Position numbers and translations under genes: made by a program. A stretch of DNA of 64,000 nt from Desulfoscipio sp. XC116 (GTDB lineage Bacteria; Bacillota; Desulfotomaculia; Desulfotomaculales; Desulfallaceae): contig NZ_CP156660.1 of assembly GCF_039851975.1 (NCBI RefSeq), positions 558,001 to 622,000 of the forward strand, read 5' to 3'. This document shows positions 7,892-17,276 of this stretch, one piece after another (within the stretch, counting starts at the first letter, position 1; every line of letters starts with the position of its first letter). A model generated the notes under the pieces. It saw only the letters and a program-made list of their open reading frames with translations, ran no database searches and was not told the origin of the DNA.

Positions 7892-10800
7892 TTGACTGTG
7901 CGGTTGGTGGGACTGTATATAAAGGATTATGGCTTGCTGCATGATTTTTCACTCACTGAAAAGGAGCTGTGCCCCGGTCCCTGTATAATTTATGGACTGA
8001 ACGAGGCCGGTAAATCCACACTGCTGTCTTTTATACGGGCGGTGCTTTTTGGTTTCAAAGCGGAAGGCAGTCCGGGCGAGCCGGTATGGGGCGGGCCAAA
8101 CGGCGGGCGCTTGCTTCTGGAGGAAAACGGGGAAGTTTACCGTGTGGAACGCCACGGGCGGGGCAACGGCCGGGTGGCGGTGGAATTGCCCGATGGCAGC
8201 CGTGCCGGGGAGGAACTGCTCAAGACACGGATTCTTCGCGGTGTAAGTCCGGTACTATTTAAAAACATTTTTGCTTTTGGCATGGATGAATTGCGCAGAC
8301 TGGAAGAACTGGCCCGGGACGAGGTTAGCGCCCATATTTACGGGGCGGGCACGGGCACCGGCCCGCAGCGCCTGACAGATGCCGCCGCCTGGTTGGACAA
8401 GACCGCCGGCACATTGTTCAAGCCCAGGGGAAGGACATTGGTGTTGAATAAGCTGCTAGCCGAGTTGGATAGCCTGGAGCGCGAAATAAGGGAATTGGAA
8501 CAGCAGCCTGAACGATATAACACCATGCGTGATCAACTAAAAGAACTGGAGCGTCAAAAAGATTATCTCCGGGGTGAACGCGATAAAGGGCAAAGGCGGC
8601 TGCGCCGTCTGGATAATTTGCTTAAGGCCCGGGCGCCCTGGAATGAGCTGCGGCATTGCCTGGCCAAGCGGCGGGCCGGTGCGTGCGGTGATTTAACATC
8701 ATCGGCTGTCGGCATTGCGTCTCCCATACAGTTCCCCGAGGACGGTACGGACAGATTGGGCCGGCTGGAGGCCAAGCGGGATGAAAAACAAGCCGAGGCG
8801 CGGGCCTGGGTTGAAAAAGTACATGTCATAGACGCCAAGCTGGCTGCTATACAGGTGCATGAAAAAATAATATCTTATGCCGCGGGGATTGAAGAATTGG
8901 CGGAGGAGCGTTCCCTGTACCTGGAGAAAAAACAGACGCTGGCGGAACTGCAGGCCCGAGTTGGCGGGAGCGAGCGGGCGGTGCGGGAAAAGATAGCTTC
9001 CCTGGGTCCGGGTTGGAATGCGGACAAACTCGTACTGCTGGATACTTCACTGGCTGCCAGGCGACAGGTAGATGATTTTAGCCGGCGTTTCCGAGCTATA
9101 GAACAAAATGTGATTGTTTTAACCGGCCGTCTGACCGGTATCGGCAAGGAAGCGGCTGAAAGACGGGCTGCCGGAGAGGCCTGGGCGGACCGGCTTGCCG
9201 CTTTGCCCGTACCGTCCCGGACAAGTGATACAGCCCCGGAACAGAGACTGGAAATGCTGGAGCAGGCGGCTCTGGAGCTGGAAAGGCAAAGTCATTGCCG
9301 GTCGCTGCTGGAGGTACAGCATAATCAGCTGGCCGGGATTAATGACCGCCGGCAAAAGGTGGAGACGCTGCTGCGTCAGACAACGGGTGCCAAGAAGCCG
9401 CCCTGGGCGGTGCTGGTGGCGGTATTGTCGTGCTGTCTGGGCGCCGGGGCGGCGTCTTACAATATTTTATTGGGTTTATTGATCCTGGCCGGCGGTATGG
9501 GTCTGGCTGTGCTGCTACACAGTATACTGGCCAAACAGGCCGGGGAGCTGCGCACCCGGACGGAGGAACTGAGCGAGGAAATAGATGCCCTGGAAAAGAC
9601 CCGAACCGCGGTGGAGCTGGAAGTGGCCCGGCTGGGTGAAGAAATGGAAGCCGGGTCCGCCAGGCTGCGCCGGGTGGCGATGACTGTGCACGGGCGGGAA
9701 ACTCTGGCCCGGGAGGATATCCCCGGGCTGAGGCGCCGTTTAATGGCGGAGCTGGAAACCGAGCGCCGGAGGCGTGAGCTGGGTGATCGGCTGGAGCAGG
9801 CCGGCCGAGCGTTATCTCGGGCCGGCAGAGAACTGCGGCAAATGGAAGAAGAGCTGGCCGGGCAAAAAATAGCGGAGCGGCAGCTGCAAAATGAATGGCG
9901 GCAGTGGTTGGACCATAAGGGGCTGCCGCTGCTGGACACTGCCGGGGCCGCAGATTTTATGTCGCTGGCGGAAAGAATTGCCGACACGGTCGGGGGCTTG
10001 CAGACGGAAAGAAAAATGTTGGAACAAGCGGATGCCGTTGTGCAAACGTATGAGCGACGGGTCACTGAGCTGGCGGCTGTGCTTGATGATGACCGGCCGG
10101 TCCGAGAGCAGGTGTCTGGTTACGTAGGGCGCCTGGCTGATTTATTAAATGAACAGCGGGCAGCTTGCGCTCAGCGCCGGCGTTATGTCGAGGAACTGGA
10201 GGAGGCGCGGGAAGAAAAGAAGTTAGCCGAGGATAATCTGGCCGCGGTTGAACAAGATATCCGGGCACTGCTGGCTTTGGGCGGTGCCTGCGATATAGAG
10301 GATTTTCGCCGGCGTATGGCGGCTTACCTGGAACGGCGGGAGCTGGACCGGTGCATTGAGGCGCTGCAGGGACAGCTGTTGAATATTGCCGGGTCGGCCG
10401 GGGAACTGCGGGAACTGCAAGAAGAATTAAGGAGTACGACCCGGGGGGAGCATGAGGTGCAAATCGAGGCGCTGGAAGCCTCCCTGGCTGAAATAGAAGA
10501 TGAGCTGGCCCGGCTGGGTGATGCCGCGGCTGATCTAAAGCAGCAAATGCGGGTGCTGGAAAACGGTGAGGAACTGGCCCGGGCCAGGCAGCGGCGGGAT
10601 ATGCTGCGGGAAAGCCTGACGGCCTGCGGCCGAAAGTGGCAGGTGACGGTTCTATGTGCCGGGCTGCTGGAAATGGCCAGGGAAAAGCATGAGCGGGAAC
10701 GCCAGCCCGCCGTTCTGGCCCGGGCATCCGGGCTGATCAGTCCTATGACCCGGGGGCGGTATACCCGTGTGGTAGCCCCGGTAGGGGAAGCGGCCGGTTT

Positions 10801-11134
10801 AGTGGTGGAAGAACCGGGGGGAAGCCGGGTGCCTGCTCCGCTTCTCAGCAGAGGCGCGGCGGGTCAGCTTTATCTGGCCGTGCGCATGGCGCTGGCCGAT
10901 CACTTTAGCGCGGCGGTTGCCTGCATGCCTATTATACTGGACGACATATTGGTAGATTTTGATGCCGGGCGTTTGCGGGGGGCACTGCAAGTAGTTAATG
11001 AAATGGCTAAGAAGCATCAAGTTATATTATTTACCTGCCATGATTATATTTTGGACGCCGCCCGTGAACAGCTGGACGGTTTTAACCTGGTCAGGCTGGA
11101 GAGCGGGGTAAAGGAACAGCCGGTAAATATATAA
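7892..11134 (+). CDS. YhaN/SbcC-like SMC-type ATPase
   Basis: Large ATPase partner of the nuclease upstream, expected to form an Mre11-Rad50-like complex. Walker A GLNEAGKS is at residues 35-42; two long coiled-coil stretches rich in Glu/Arg/Leu follow; a signature-like region LLSRGAAGQLYLAVRMAL and Walker B PIILDDILVDFD lie near the C-terminus. A hydrophobic pair of segments around residues 505-550 (AVLVAVLSCCLGAG, LLGLLILAGGMGLAVLL) interrupts the coiled coil. This is characteristic of YhaN rather than SbcC and suggests membrane attachment. The start is TTG 7892 immediately after the previous stop, with GAAGGGAACGG upstream. 1080 aa. Confidence 0.88.
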   Translation: MTVRLVGLYIKDYGLLHDFSLTEKELCPGPCIIYGLNEAGKSTLLSFIRAVLFGFKAEGSPGEPVWGGPNGGRLLLEENGEVYRVERHGRGNGRVAVELPDGSRAGEELLKTRILRGVSPVLFKNIFAFGMDELRRLEELARDEVSAHIYGAGTGTGPQRLTDAAAWLDKTAGTLFKPRGRTLVLNKLLAELDSLEREIRELEQQPERYNTMRDQLKELERQKDYLRGERDKGQRRLRRLDNLLKARAPWNELRHCLAKRRAGACGDLTSSAVGIASPIQFPEDGTDRLGRLEAKRDEKQAEARAWVEKVHVIDAKLAAIQVHEKIISYAAGIEELAEERSLYLEKKQTLAELQARVGGSERAVREKIASLGPGWNADKLVLLDTSLAARRQVDDFSRRFRAIEQNVIVLTGRLTGIGKEAAERRAAGEAWADRLAALPVPSRTSDTAPEQRLEMLEQAALELERQSHCRSLLEVQHNQLAGINDRRQKVETLLRQTTGAKKPPWAVLVAVLSCCLGAGAASYNILLGLLILAGGMGLAVLLHSILAKQAGELRTRTEELSEEIDALEKTRTAVELEVARLGEEMEAGSARLRRVAMTVHGRETLAREDIPGLRRRLMAELETERRRRELGDRLEQAGRALSRAGRELRQMEEELAGQKIAERQLQNEWRQWLDHKGLPLLDTAGAADFMSLAERIADTVGGLQTERKMLEQADAVVQTYERRVTELAAVLDDDRPVREQVSGYVGRLADLLNEQRAACAQRRRYVEELEEAREEKKLAEDNLAAVEQDIRALLALGGACDIEDFRRRMAAYLERRELDRCIEALQGQLLNIAGSAGELRELQEELRSTTRGEHEVQIEALEASLAEIEDELARLGDAAADLKQQMRVLENGEELARARQRRDMLRESLTACGRKWQVTVLCAGLLEMAREKHERERQPAVLARASGLISPMTRGRYTRVVAPVGEAAGLVVEEPGGSRVPAPLLSRGAAGQLYLAVRMALADHFSAAVACMPIILDDILVDFDAGRLRGALQVVNEMAKKHQVILFTCHDYILDAAREQLDGFNLVRLESGVKEQPVNI

Positions 11135-11417
11135 TTGACTGCACTGCGAAAAGCCCGGATTCAAGCAATTGTTGTCTATATATAGCTAATAGATAATATA
11201 GCTAATAGATAGTTTTGGCGGTTATGCAAGGTCTGACTTGATAACCCTCGTTTTTATGTACTATTGACGTATATAAAAAATAAGGCCATATTTAAACAAT
11301 AAAGACATAACCGAACGTCGGTAGTGAGTGGGGCATATAATAAGGTATAGCGGAAAATTAAAAAGTAAAAGATTAAAAAGTAAATGAAAGTAAATGTTTA
11401 CTCGTTTTTACTTTAAA
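11135..11417. other. Intergenic region with short repeats
   Basis: AT-rich spacer between yhaN and the glmM promoter. ATATAGCTAATAGATA is tandemly repeated near 11180-11210, and AAAGTAAA-type repeats occur near 11360-11395. No gene is seen. Confidence 0.5.
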
Positions 11418-11447
11418 TTGACACGTGGATGGTGTAAAAGATATAAT
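11418..11447 (+). promoter_or_regulatory. Candidate sigma-A promoter of glmM
   Basis: TTGACA (11418-11423), an 18-bp spacer, then TATAAT (11442-11447), both perfect hexamers, 111 bp before the glmM start. Confidence 0.75.
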
Positions 11448-11558
11448 TATTGTTGTTTATTAAGAAAACTTTCAGTTGAAAACAAATAAAATTAAAATAA
11501 AATGAGACAACCCCAGGGCTTTATTAATTGTTTACTGCTTCAGGAGGTAGTTGTATTA

Positions 11559-12893
11559 ATGACACGGTTATTCGGCACCGATGGCGTACGCGGTGTTGCC
11601 AACAAAGATCTTACCCCCGAGCTGGCTTATAGATTAGGCAGGGCCGGGGCATGTGCGCTGGCGGAAGGCGGTGCGCCGGGGCGACTGGTAGTGGGCCGGG
11701 ACACCCGGATCTCCGGGGATATGCTGGAAGCGGCTCTGTCCGCCGGTATCTGCTCGGCCGGTGTGGATGTATTGACAGTGGGAGTTATTCCCACTCCCGC
11801 TATAGCACTGTTAACCGGGGAGTTGGATGCCGCCGGGGGCGTGGTGATATCAGCCTCGCACAATCCCGTGGAGGATAATGGCATAAAATTTTTCGGTCCC
11901 AGCGGTTATAAACTGACTGACGACAAGGAGCAGCAGATTGAAAAGCTGCTGCAAAACGGAGATGCCGGGTTACCTTCGCCGGTGGGGGCCGCCGTGGGAC
12001 GGATACAAAGGGTGACGGATGCCGATGACCGTTATATTGCGTTCTTAAAAGGAACGATTGCCGGCGATCTCGGCGGGCTTAAAGTGGTGGTAGACTGTGC
12101 CAATGGCGCGGCTTACCGGGTGGCTCCCCGGGTGCTGGCTGAACTGGGGGCCGAGGTAACAGCTATTTTTAATACCCCGGACGGGGTGAATATTAACGCC
12201 GGATGCGGCTCCACCCACCCGGAAAAGCTGTGTGACGCGGTGGTCAGGCACGGAGCCGACCTGGGGCTGGCCCATGACGGGGATGCCGACCGGCTGATTG
12301 CCGTGGATCACCAGGGCAGACTGGTGGATGGGGATCAGATTATGGTTATTTGCGCCCGGCATTTGAAATCACAAAACCGTCTGCCCCAAAATACCGTGGC
12401 GGTTACGGTGATGAGTAACCTGGGCCTGCATTTGGCCATGCGGGAAGCGGGCATTGAGGTGCTGCAAACCAAGGTGGGGGACCGTTACGTGCTGGAGGAA
12501 CTGCTGCACAGCGGAGCGGTTTTCGGCGGCGAACAGTCCGGGCATATACTGTTTTTGGAACACAGCTCCACGGGTGACGGGCTGTTAACCGCGCTTCAAC
12601 TACTGGCGGTGATAAAAGCCACCGGGCGCAGCCTGGCCGAATTGGCGGGGCAAATGGAACGCCTGCCCCAGCTGCTGGAAAATGTTCGCGTGGCGGATAA
12701 ACACCGGGTAATGACCAGTTCAGTGTTGGAGCAAAGCATTGCGGAAATGGAAAGGCAGCTGGCCGGCCAGGGCCGGATATTGGTGCGTCCCTCGGGCACC
12801 GAATCGCTGGTGCGGGTAATGGCGGAGGGGCGGGACATGGAGCAATTGCGGGCTGTGGTAGGTGAGCTGGTGCATATAGTCGAAGGGCTTTAA
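11559..12893 (+). CDS. glmM: Phosphoglucosamine mutase GlmM
   Basis: Converts glucosamine-6-phosphate to glucosamine-1-phosphate, the second step of UDP-GlcNAc synthesis for peptidoglycan. The phosphoserine loop SASHNP (catalytic Ser100), the Mg-binding loop DGDADR (~240), the sugar-binding GEQSGH (~325) and the phosphate-binding [12 protein letters not shown] near the C-terminus are all present. 444 aa, standard length. I chose ATG 11559 because CAGGAGG (11541-11547) precedes it; an in-frame ATG at 11502 has no such site. It is the partner of GlmS encoded 660 bp downstream, and is functionally tied to cdaAR at the window start. Confidence 0.97.
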   Translation: MTRLFGTDGVRGVANKDLTPELAYRLGRAGACALAEGGAPGRLVVGRDTRISGDMLEAALSAGICSAGVDVLTVGVIPTPAIALLTGELDAAGGVVISASHNPVEDNGIKFFGPSGYKLTDDKEQQIEKLLQNGDAGLPSPVGAAVGRIQRVTDADDRYIAFLKGTIAGDLGGLKVVVDCANGAAYRVAPRVLAELGAEVTAIFNTPDGVNINAGCGSTHPEKLCDAVVRHGADLGLAHDGDADRLIAVDHQGRLVDGDQIMVICARHLKSQNRLPQNTVAVTVMSNLGLHLAMREAGIEVLQTKVGDRYVLEELLHSGAVFGGEQSGHILFLEHSSTGDGLLTALQLLAVIKATGRSLAELAGQMERLPQLLENVRVADKHRVMTSSVLEQSIAEMERQLAGQGRILVRPSGTESLVRVMAEGRDMEQLRAVVGELVHIVEGL

Positions 12894-13240
12894 AGCCTTT
12901 TAACTGGTGGTGCTTTGGTATGCTTTAGTTTAAACGGTGCTTTATGCGGCGTCGGTGCAAAGAGGGGTATAGAGGGGTATAGGGGAATCCTAAGCTGCCC
13001 GGCTGCCTGGCACTGTGGTTTGGATATTACTATGCGGTGACGGTACCTGCCTGTTCAGTGACATACATAGTATGTCTTTTAGCAGACTCCTAATGGATGC
13101 ATGGGTGATATCTGTAGCACTTGCAACTGGGACTTAGATCCGGTATGGGAGGTGGTATTTATTAAAATACACCCGCTTTAGCTCGCTGATATTTTTAATG
13201 ACCGAGCAGATATTAAAAGAGAGCGTCCGGTATGTTGACA
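12894..13240. other. Intergenic region upstream of the glmS ribozyme
   Basis: No gene or convincing promoter pair was found. AGAGGGGTAT is repeated directly at about 12961-12980. The transcription start for the ribozyme leader should lie in the 3' part. Confidence 0.4.
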
Positions 13241-13244
13241 ACTA

Positions 13245-13402
13245 AACAGCAAGCGCCAGAGCCCGGTTAACCGGGCTGACGAGGAGGGAGTTTATCGAAA
13301 TTTCGGCGGATGCTCCCCGGTTCAGTCACAACCGTCAGAGGTACCACAAAGCCTGCGGGTAATCGCGGGGACAAAGGGTGCCGGGTGACTGGTCGAAGGC
13401 TA
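13245..13402 (+). ncRNA. glmS ribozyme-riboswitch
   Basis: Self-cleaving leader RNA that uses glucosamine-6-phosphate as cofactor to shut down glmS. The core is recognisable: AAGCGCCAGAGCCCGG (from 13251) and the stem AGCCCGG/CCGGGCT; then GACGAGGAGGGAG, TTATCGAAATTTCGGCGG and ATGCTCCCCGG, matching the conserved core of the Bacillus ribozyme almost base for base. Cleavage is expected between A13252 and G13253. The 3' end is approximate. Confidence 0.93.
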
Positions 13403-13413
13403 TAATACCGACT

Positions 13414-13453
13414 AAAACCGTCAGGAGAGGTATGCCCTTTTGGCGGTTTTTTT
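13414..13453 (+). terminator. Terminator-like hairpin between ribozyme and glmS
   Basis: AAAACCG (13414-13420) pairs with CGGTTTT (13444-13450), followed by TTT, between the ribozyme and glmS. This may be an attenuator on top of ribozyme control. Confidence 0.6.
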
Positions 13454-13555
13454 ATTTCATTATTATAATTGTCTGCAATACTTATAAAGAATACGAAGAG
13501 TTATGTTAATAATGGTATTTTTAAAAAATAAGCGATTAAACGGAGGTTTAAATAT

Positions 13556-15385
13556 ATGTGCGGTATAGTAGGATATATCGGCAGCCGTCAGGCGGCGCCT
13601 ATATTATTGGATGGATTGCAAAGACTTGAATACCGTGGCTACGATTCGGCCGGTATCGCTGTAATTCAGGACAGCGCCATAGAACTGCAAAAGAAAACGG
13701 GTAAATTAGTTGAGCTGCGGACCCAAATGAAAGATTATCTGCCTGATTCCACTATAGGCATCGGGCACACCCGCTGGGCCACCCACGGCCGGCCCAGCGA
13801 TGCCAACGCACATCCTCACCCGGACTGCTCGGGCCGGTTTGCGGTGGTGCATAACGGTATCATAGAAAACTACCTTACCCTGCGGGAATGGCTGATTTCC
13901 CAGGGGCACGTGTTCCGTTCGGAAACCGATACCGAGGTGCTGCCGCACTTGATTGAGGAGTTTTACATGGGTGATTTGGTAGAGACCATGCGGCGGGTGC
14001 TCAAGAAAGTGGATGGCTCATACGCAACAGTGGTGCTGTCTCTGGATGAACCCAACCAGCTGGTGGCAGCCCGCCATGACAGTCCGCTGGTGGTGGGACT
14101 GGGGGACGGGGAAAACTTCCTGGCCTCCGATATACCGGCCCTGCTGGCTCATACCCGGCAGACCTATATACTGGAGGACGGGGAAATAGCCGTACTCACC
14201 CGGGAGCGGGCCCAGGTGCTGGACCGGACCGGCCAATCGGTGGATAAGCAAATATTCACCGTCGATTGGGAGGCCAAACAAGCTGAAAAGGACGGCTATG
14301 CACATTTTATGCTCAAGGAAATTTACGAACAGCCCCGGGCGCTCAAAGATACCCTCAGCGGGCGCATTGCCGCGGATGGCGGCAGTGTGACTCTTAAGGA
14401 AATAAACATCCCGGACGAACAGCTTCGGGAGACCAACAAAATATTTATTACGGCCTGCGGTACAGCCTACCACGCCGGACTGGTGGGCAAACATATTATT
14501 GAGTCCCTGGCCCGCATTCAGGTGGAAGTAGATATCGCCTCGGAATTCCGCTATCGCAATCCACTGCTGGACCGGCATTCCCTGGTGATTGTAGTCAGCC
14601 AGAGCGGCGAGACCGCCGATACCCTGGCGGCGCTGCGGGAAGCCAAACGCAAAGGGGCCCGGGTACTGGCGGTAACCAATGTGGTGGACAGCTCAGTGGC
14701 CCGGGAAGCCGATGATGTGCTTTATACCTGGGCCGGTCCGGAAATTGCCGTGGCTTCCACCAAGGCTTACACTACCCAGCTCGTCTCCATGTATCTCATC
14801 GGCCTCCATCTGGCCGAGCGGCGCGGCACATTAGAGCCGGAGGAATTAGCCCAAATTGTCACCGGTCTGCGCAAGCTGCCCGACAAGGTAAGCGCTGTTT
14901 TGGAAAACGGCAGGGATATAGAGAATTTTGTCCGGCAATACTGCCATTGTTCCAGCGTATTCTTTATTGGCCGGGGCCTGGACCACGCTGTGGCTATGGA
15001 AGGGTCGTTAAAACTTAAGGAAATATCCTACATCCACGCCGAGGCCTATGCCGCGGGTGAACTGAAGCACGGCACTCTGGCCCTCATCGTCAAGGATGTA
15101 CCCGTTATCGCACTGGCCACCCAGGCGACACTTTTTGAAAAGATGATCAGCAATATAAAAGAAGTCAAGGCCCGGGACGCCATGGTGCTGGCCGTGGCCA
15201 TGCGGGGACTGGAAGAAGTGGCCAAAGAAGCCGACCAGGTCATGTATATTCCCCGCACCCATCAGGTGCTTGCCCCTGTGCTGGCAGTAATACCACTGCA
15301 GTTATTGGCTTACCACATGGCTGTGGTCCGGGATTGTGACGTTGACCAGCCGAGGAATTTGGCCAAGAGCGTGACGGTGGAGTAA
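13556..15385 (+). CDS. glmS: Glutamine-fructose-6-phosphate aminotransferase GlmS
   Basis: Makes glucosamine-6-phosphate from fructose-6-phosphate and glutamine, the entry step to amino-sugar synthesis. The N-terminal glutaminase domain starts MCGIVGYIGSR, with Cys2 as nucleophile after Met removal. Two SIS isomerase domains follow (about 290-420 and 460-600), with SQSGETADT and the C-terminal RNLAKSVTVE. 609 aa, full length. CGGAGG lies 9 nt before ATG 13556. Expression is controlled by the upstream ribozyme; a terminator follows. Confidence 0.98.
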   Translation: MCGIVGYIGSRQAAPILLDGLQRLEYRGYDSAGIAVIQDSAIELQKKTGKLVELRTQMKDYLPDSTIGIGHTRWATHGRPSDANAHPHPDCSGRFAVVHNGIIENYLTLREWLISQGHVFRSETDTEVLPHLIEEFYMGDLVETMRRVLKKVDGSYATVVLSLDEPNQLVAARHDSPLVVGLGDGENFLASDIPALLAHTRQTYILEDGEIAVLTRERAQVLDRTGQSVDKQIFTVDWEAKQAEKDGYAHFMLKEIYEQPRALKDTLSGRIAADGGSVTLKEINIPDEQLRETNKIFITACGTAYHAGLVGKHIIESLARIQVEVDIASEFRYRNPLLDRHSLVIVVSQSGETADTLAALREAKRKGARVLAVTNVVDSSVAREADDVLYTWAGPEIAVASTKAYTTQLVSMYLIGLHLAERRGTLEPEELAQIVTGLRKLPDKVSAVLENGRDIENFVRQYCHCSSVFFIGRGLDHAVAMEGSLKLKEISYIHAEAYAAGELKHGTLALIVKDVPVIALATQATLFEKMISNIKEVKARDAMVLAVAMRGLEEVAKEADQVMYIPRTHQVLAPVLAVIPLQLLAYHMAVVRDCDVDQPRNLAKSVTVE

Positions 15386-15466
15386 AAAAGGATAGTAACT
15401 GACGCGCCTGTTGTAGAATAAAATTGTTGTACGATATATAAAAAAGTATTACAATATCTCATCTTT

Positions 15467-15508
15467 GACACTTATGTAGATAAAAAGGACACTTATGTAG
15501 ATAAAAAG
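15467..15508. repeat. Perfect 21-bp tandem duplication
   Basis: GACACTTATGTAGATAAAAAG occupies 15467-15487 and again 15488-15508. The second copy runs into the 5' arm of the glmS terminator. It may be an end of the insertion-sequence remnant that lies just downstream. Confidence 0.8.
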
Positions 15509-15546
15509 CCTGTATCCTTTAGTAATAAAGGGTCATAGGCTTTTTT
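15503..15546 (+). terminator. glmS terminator
   Basis: AAAAAGCCT and CCTTT pair with AAAGG and AGGCTTTTTT in one long hairpin ending in a T run. Confidence 0.8.
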
Positions 15547-15573
15547 CATATCCTATAAAAATGAGTAATGTTT

Positions 15574-15726
15574 TTACTTCTTAGTGATGTCGTTAAACTT
15601 CCGGTTGGCGGTACTGGCAAGGCCGGCATCAGTGCAGACAACAAATTGAGAGAATTTAAAATTGGCAAGGATTTTCCGTTCTAAAGGTTTCAGGGTCACC
15701 CGCTCATTGGTATTTTCGGGATGAGC
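15574..15726 (-). pseudogene. IS1634-family transposase remnant
   Basis: The minus-strand frame reads ENTNERVTLKPLERKI, then FSQFVVCTDAGLASTANRKF, and stops at 15574. The TLKPLE.KI and VCTDAGL.STANRKFN patterns are typical of the central region of IS1634-type transposases, which are normally ~500 aa or more. Only about 50 codons survive, bounded upstream by an in-frame stop near 15730. No intact inverted repeats are seen; the 21-bp tandem repeat nearby may be a leftover. Recognition is from memory of the family motif. Confidence 0.65.
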
Positions 15727-15820
15727 TAATTCTTATGAGCCAATTTTGCTGGCTAAAAAGGCTAAGGATCTGGCCGAAGAGGCTCGTAAGAAATTCTTGT
15801 TACCTTGAACAAGGCAAAAG

Positions 15821-15854
15821 AATAGCTTGCTGACAGACTTTGTCAACAAGCTAT
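15821..15854 (-). terminator. Terminator of the minus-strand catabolic operon
   Basis: ATAGCTTG (15822-15829) pairs with CAAGCTAT (15846-15853), extended by TGACA/TGTCA. On the minus strand it is followed by TCTTTTG. It lies 43 bp past the MFS gene stop. Confidence 0.7.
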
Positions 15855-15896
15855 CCCGTATTAATTAAACATGATTTATAAATTTAAAACTTACAC

Positions 15897-17228
15897 TTAA
15901 AAATCCACATCTTTTGTTTCCGGCCCCCATGCTGCACCTATAATTATAAGTATACCGCCCAAGACTAATAATACTATTTGAGTATACTCATAAGGCATTA
16001 TAGATCCAAGTCCCAACATGTAAAACGAATAAAATGACGGGATCATAACCGAAAGACTCCATCCAAGCCCAAAACCAGATGCCCGAACACTAGTCCTAAA
16101 CCTTTCAGTTATATAAGCAAGCCCTATACCCCAAGTTCCCGGCAATACCAACAATTCAATTGCTAATGCTAATAAGAGGAGTCGAGTTGTATTCTCAAGC
16201 GCGCCAGAAACTAAAAGATAATATAAATAAGGTGCAATAGTACATGCTAATATCCCAACACATATTAGCACCATTCTTCTGCCATACTTTTGTCCTAGAG
16301 AACCAACTGCTAAATAAGCAAAGAATAGAATTAAATTCACAATCAAAAGACTATTCGTAACGGCCTTAGCTTCTACGCCTAATACATTAATAAGTACTCC
16401 AGGTAATGTTCCGGTTATAGCATTAAAAGCAAACCACACACCGGTCATCATAACAAAAACCTGCAAAAAGTTACGTAAACTTTCGCCGCTAAACAATTCT
16501 TTAAGGGGAGCTTTTGTCTTCTTAGCTTCGAGCCATAGTTTAGATTCAGGCACAAATTTTAAAAAGTAAATAAAAATACCCATGGAAAAAATAAACCCTA
16601 CAATAAATGGTATTCTCCAACCATACTGTACGTAAGCTGATTGTATTCCCCCAGATGGTGTAAGATAAAGCATTGCAGCAGTAACAAGAGATATTACAAC
16701 ATAAGATAATGGATACCCGCCAATTATAAATGCGCCGATTATACCTCTTTTACTTTTAGGTGCATACTCCATTGCTAGAGGATTTGCAGCCGTGTATTCC
16801 CCACCGAGGAAAATACCGTCTATAAATCTTAAAAATATTATCAAACCAATGCCTAATAGCCCTACTTGCTCGTATCCAGGAAGTACGGCGATACACAATG
16901 TTACTATACTGAAACCAATCATTGATATCAGTGCTGTTTTCTTCCTGCCGATGCTATCTCCAAAGTGACCAAATATTACTGCGCCTAGTGGCCTTCCTAA
17001 TAATGTAGCAGCAAATGTTAAATAGAATAATGTAGTGGTTATAGAAGTTGGTAAATCTTTAGGCGTAAAATAAATCATAGCTGGAGCTAATGCTACTATA
17101 GGAAGATAGATATCAAACATGTCCACAAAAAATGCAAGATGAGCAGCTAGTATTGTTCTTTTGCCTTCAGGAGAGATACCCGGTTCAGGTTTTAAATTTG
17201 TATTTACTGTAGTTTCCACCGTTTCCAT
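15897..17228 (-). CDS. MFS transporter (metabolite:H+ symporter-like)
   Basis: Twelve-segment secondary carrier, probably importing an organic acid for the operon. Motif A reads GHFGDSIGRKK between segments 2 and 3, and the sugar-porter/MHS signature RFIDGIFLGGEYTAA with YAPKSKRG lies near residue 140. Length 443 aa, normal for the metabolite:H+ symporter group. Last gene of a five-gene minus-strand operon and followed by a hairpin terminator. The substrate is not evident from the sequence; it presumably feeds the hydrolase and dehydrogenase genes upstream. Confidence 0.85.
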   Translation of the reverse strand: METVETTVNTNLKPEPGISPEGKRTILAAHLAFFVDMFDIYLPIVALAPAMIYFTPKDLPTSITTTLFYLTFAATLLGRPLGAVIFGHFGDSIGRKKTALISMIGFSIVTLCIAVLPGYEQVGLLGIGLIIFLRFIDGIFLGGEYTAANPLAMEYAPKSKRGIIGAFIIGGYPLSYVVISLVTAAMLYLTPSGGIQSAYVQYGWRIPFIVGFIFSMGIFIYFLKFVPESKLWLEAKKTKAPLKELFSGESLRNFLQVFVMMTGVWFAFNAITGTLPGVLINVLGVEAKAVTNSLLIVNLILFFAYLAVGSLGQKYGRRMVLICVGILACTIAPYLYYLLVSGALENTTRLLLLALAIELLVLPGTWGIGLAYITERFRTSVRASGFGLGWSLSVMIPSFYSFYMLGLGSIMPYEYTQIVLLVLGGILIIIGAAWGPETKDVDF

Positions 17229-17276
17229 TTCCCCCTTTTTGGATAAAAATTAGAACTTAATACTATCCTCCTTTCC

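Noticed and set aside
9430-9560. Frameshift or gene fusion in the YhaN-like ATPase because of the hydrophobic segment
   Set aside because: A membrane segment pair within the coiled coil is usual for YhaN-type proteins and the frame is continuous.
15735-15808. Plus-strand fragment SYEPILLAKKAKDLAEEARKK as a gene remnant
   Set aside because: Too short to assign; overlaps the edge of the transposase relic and has no start.
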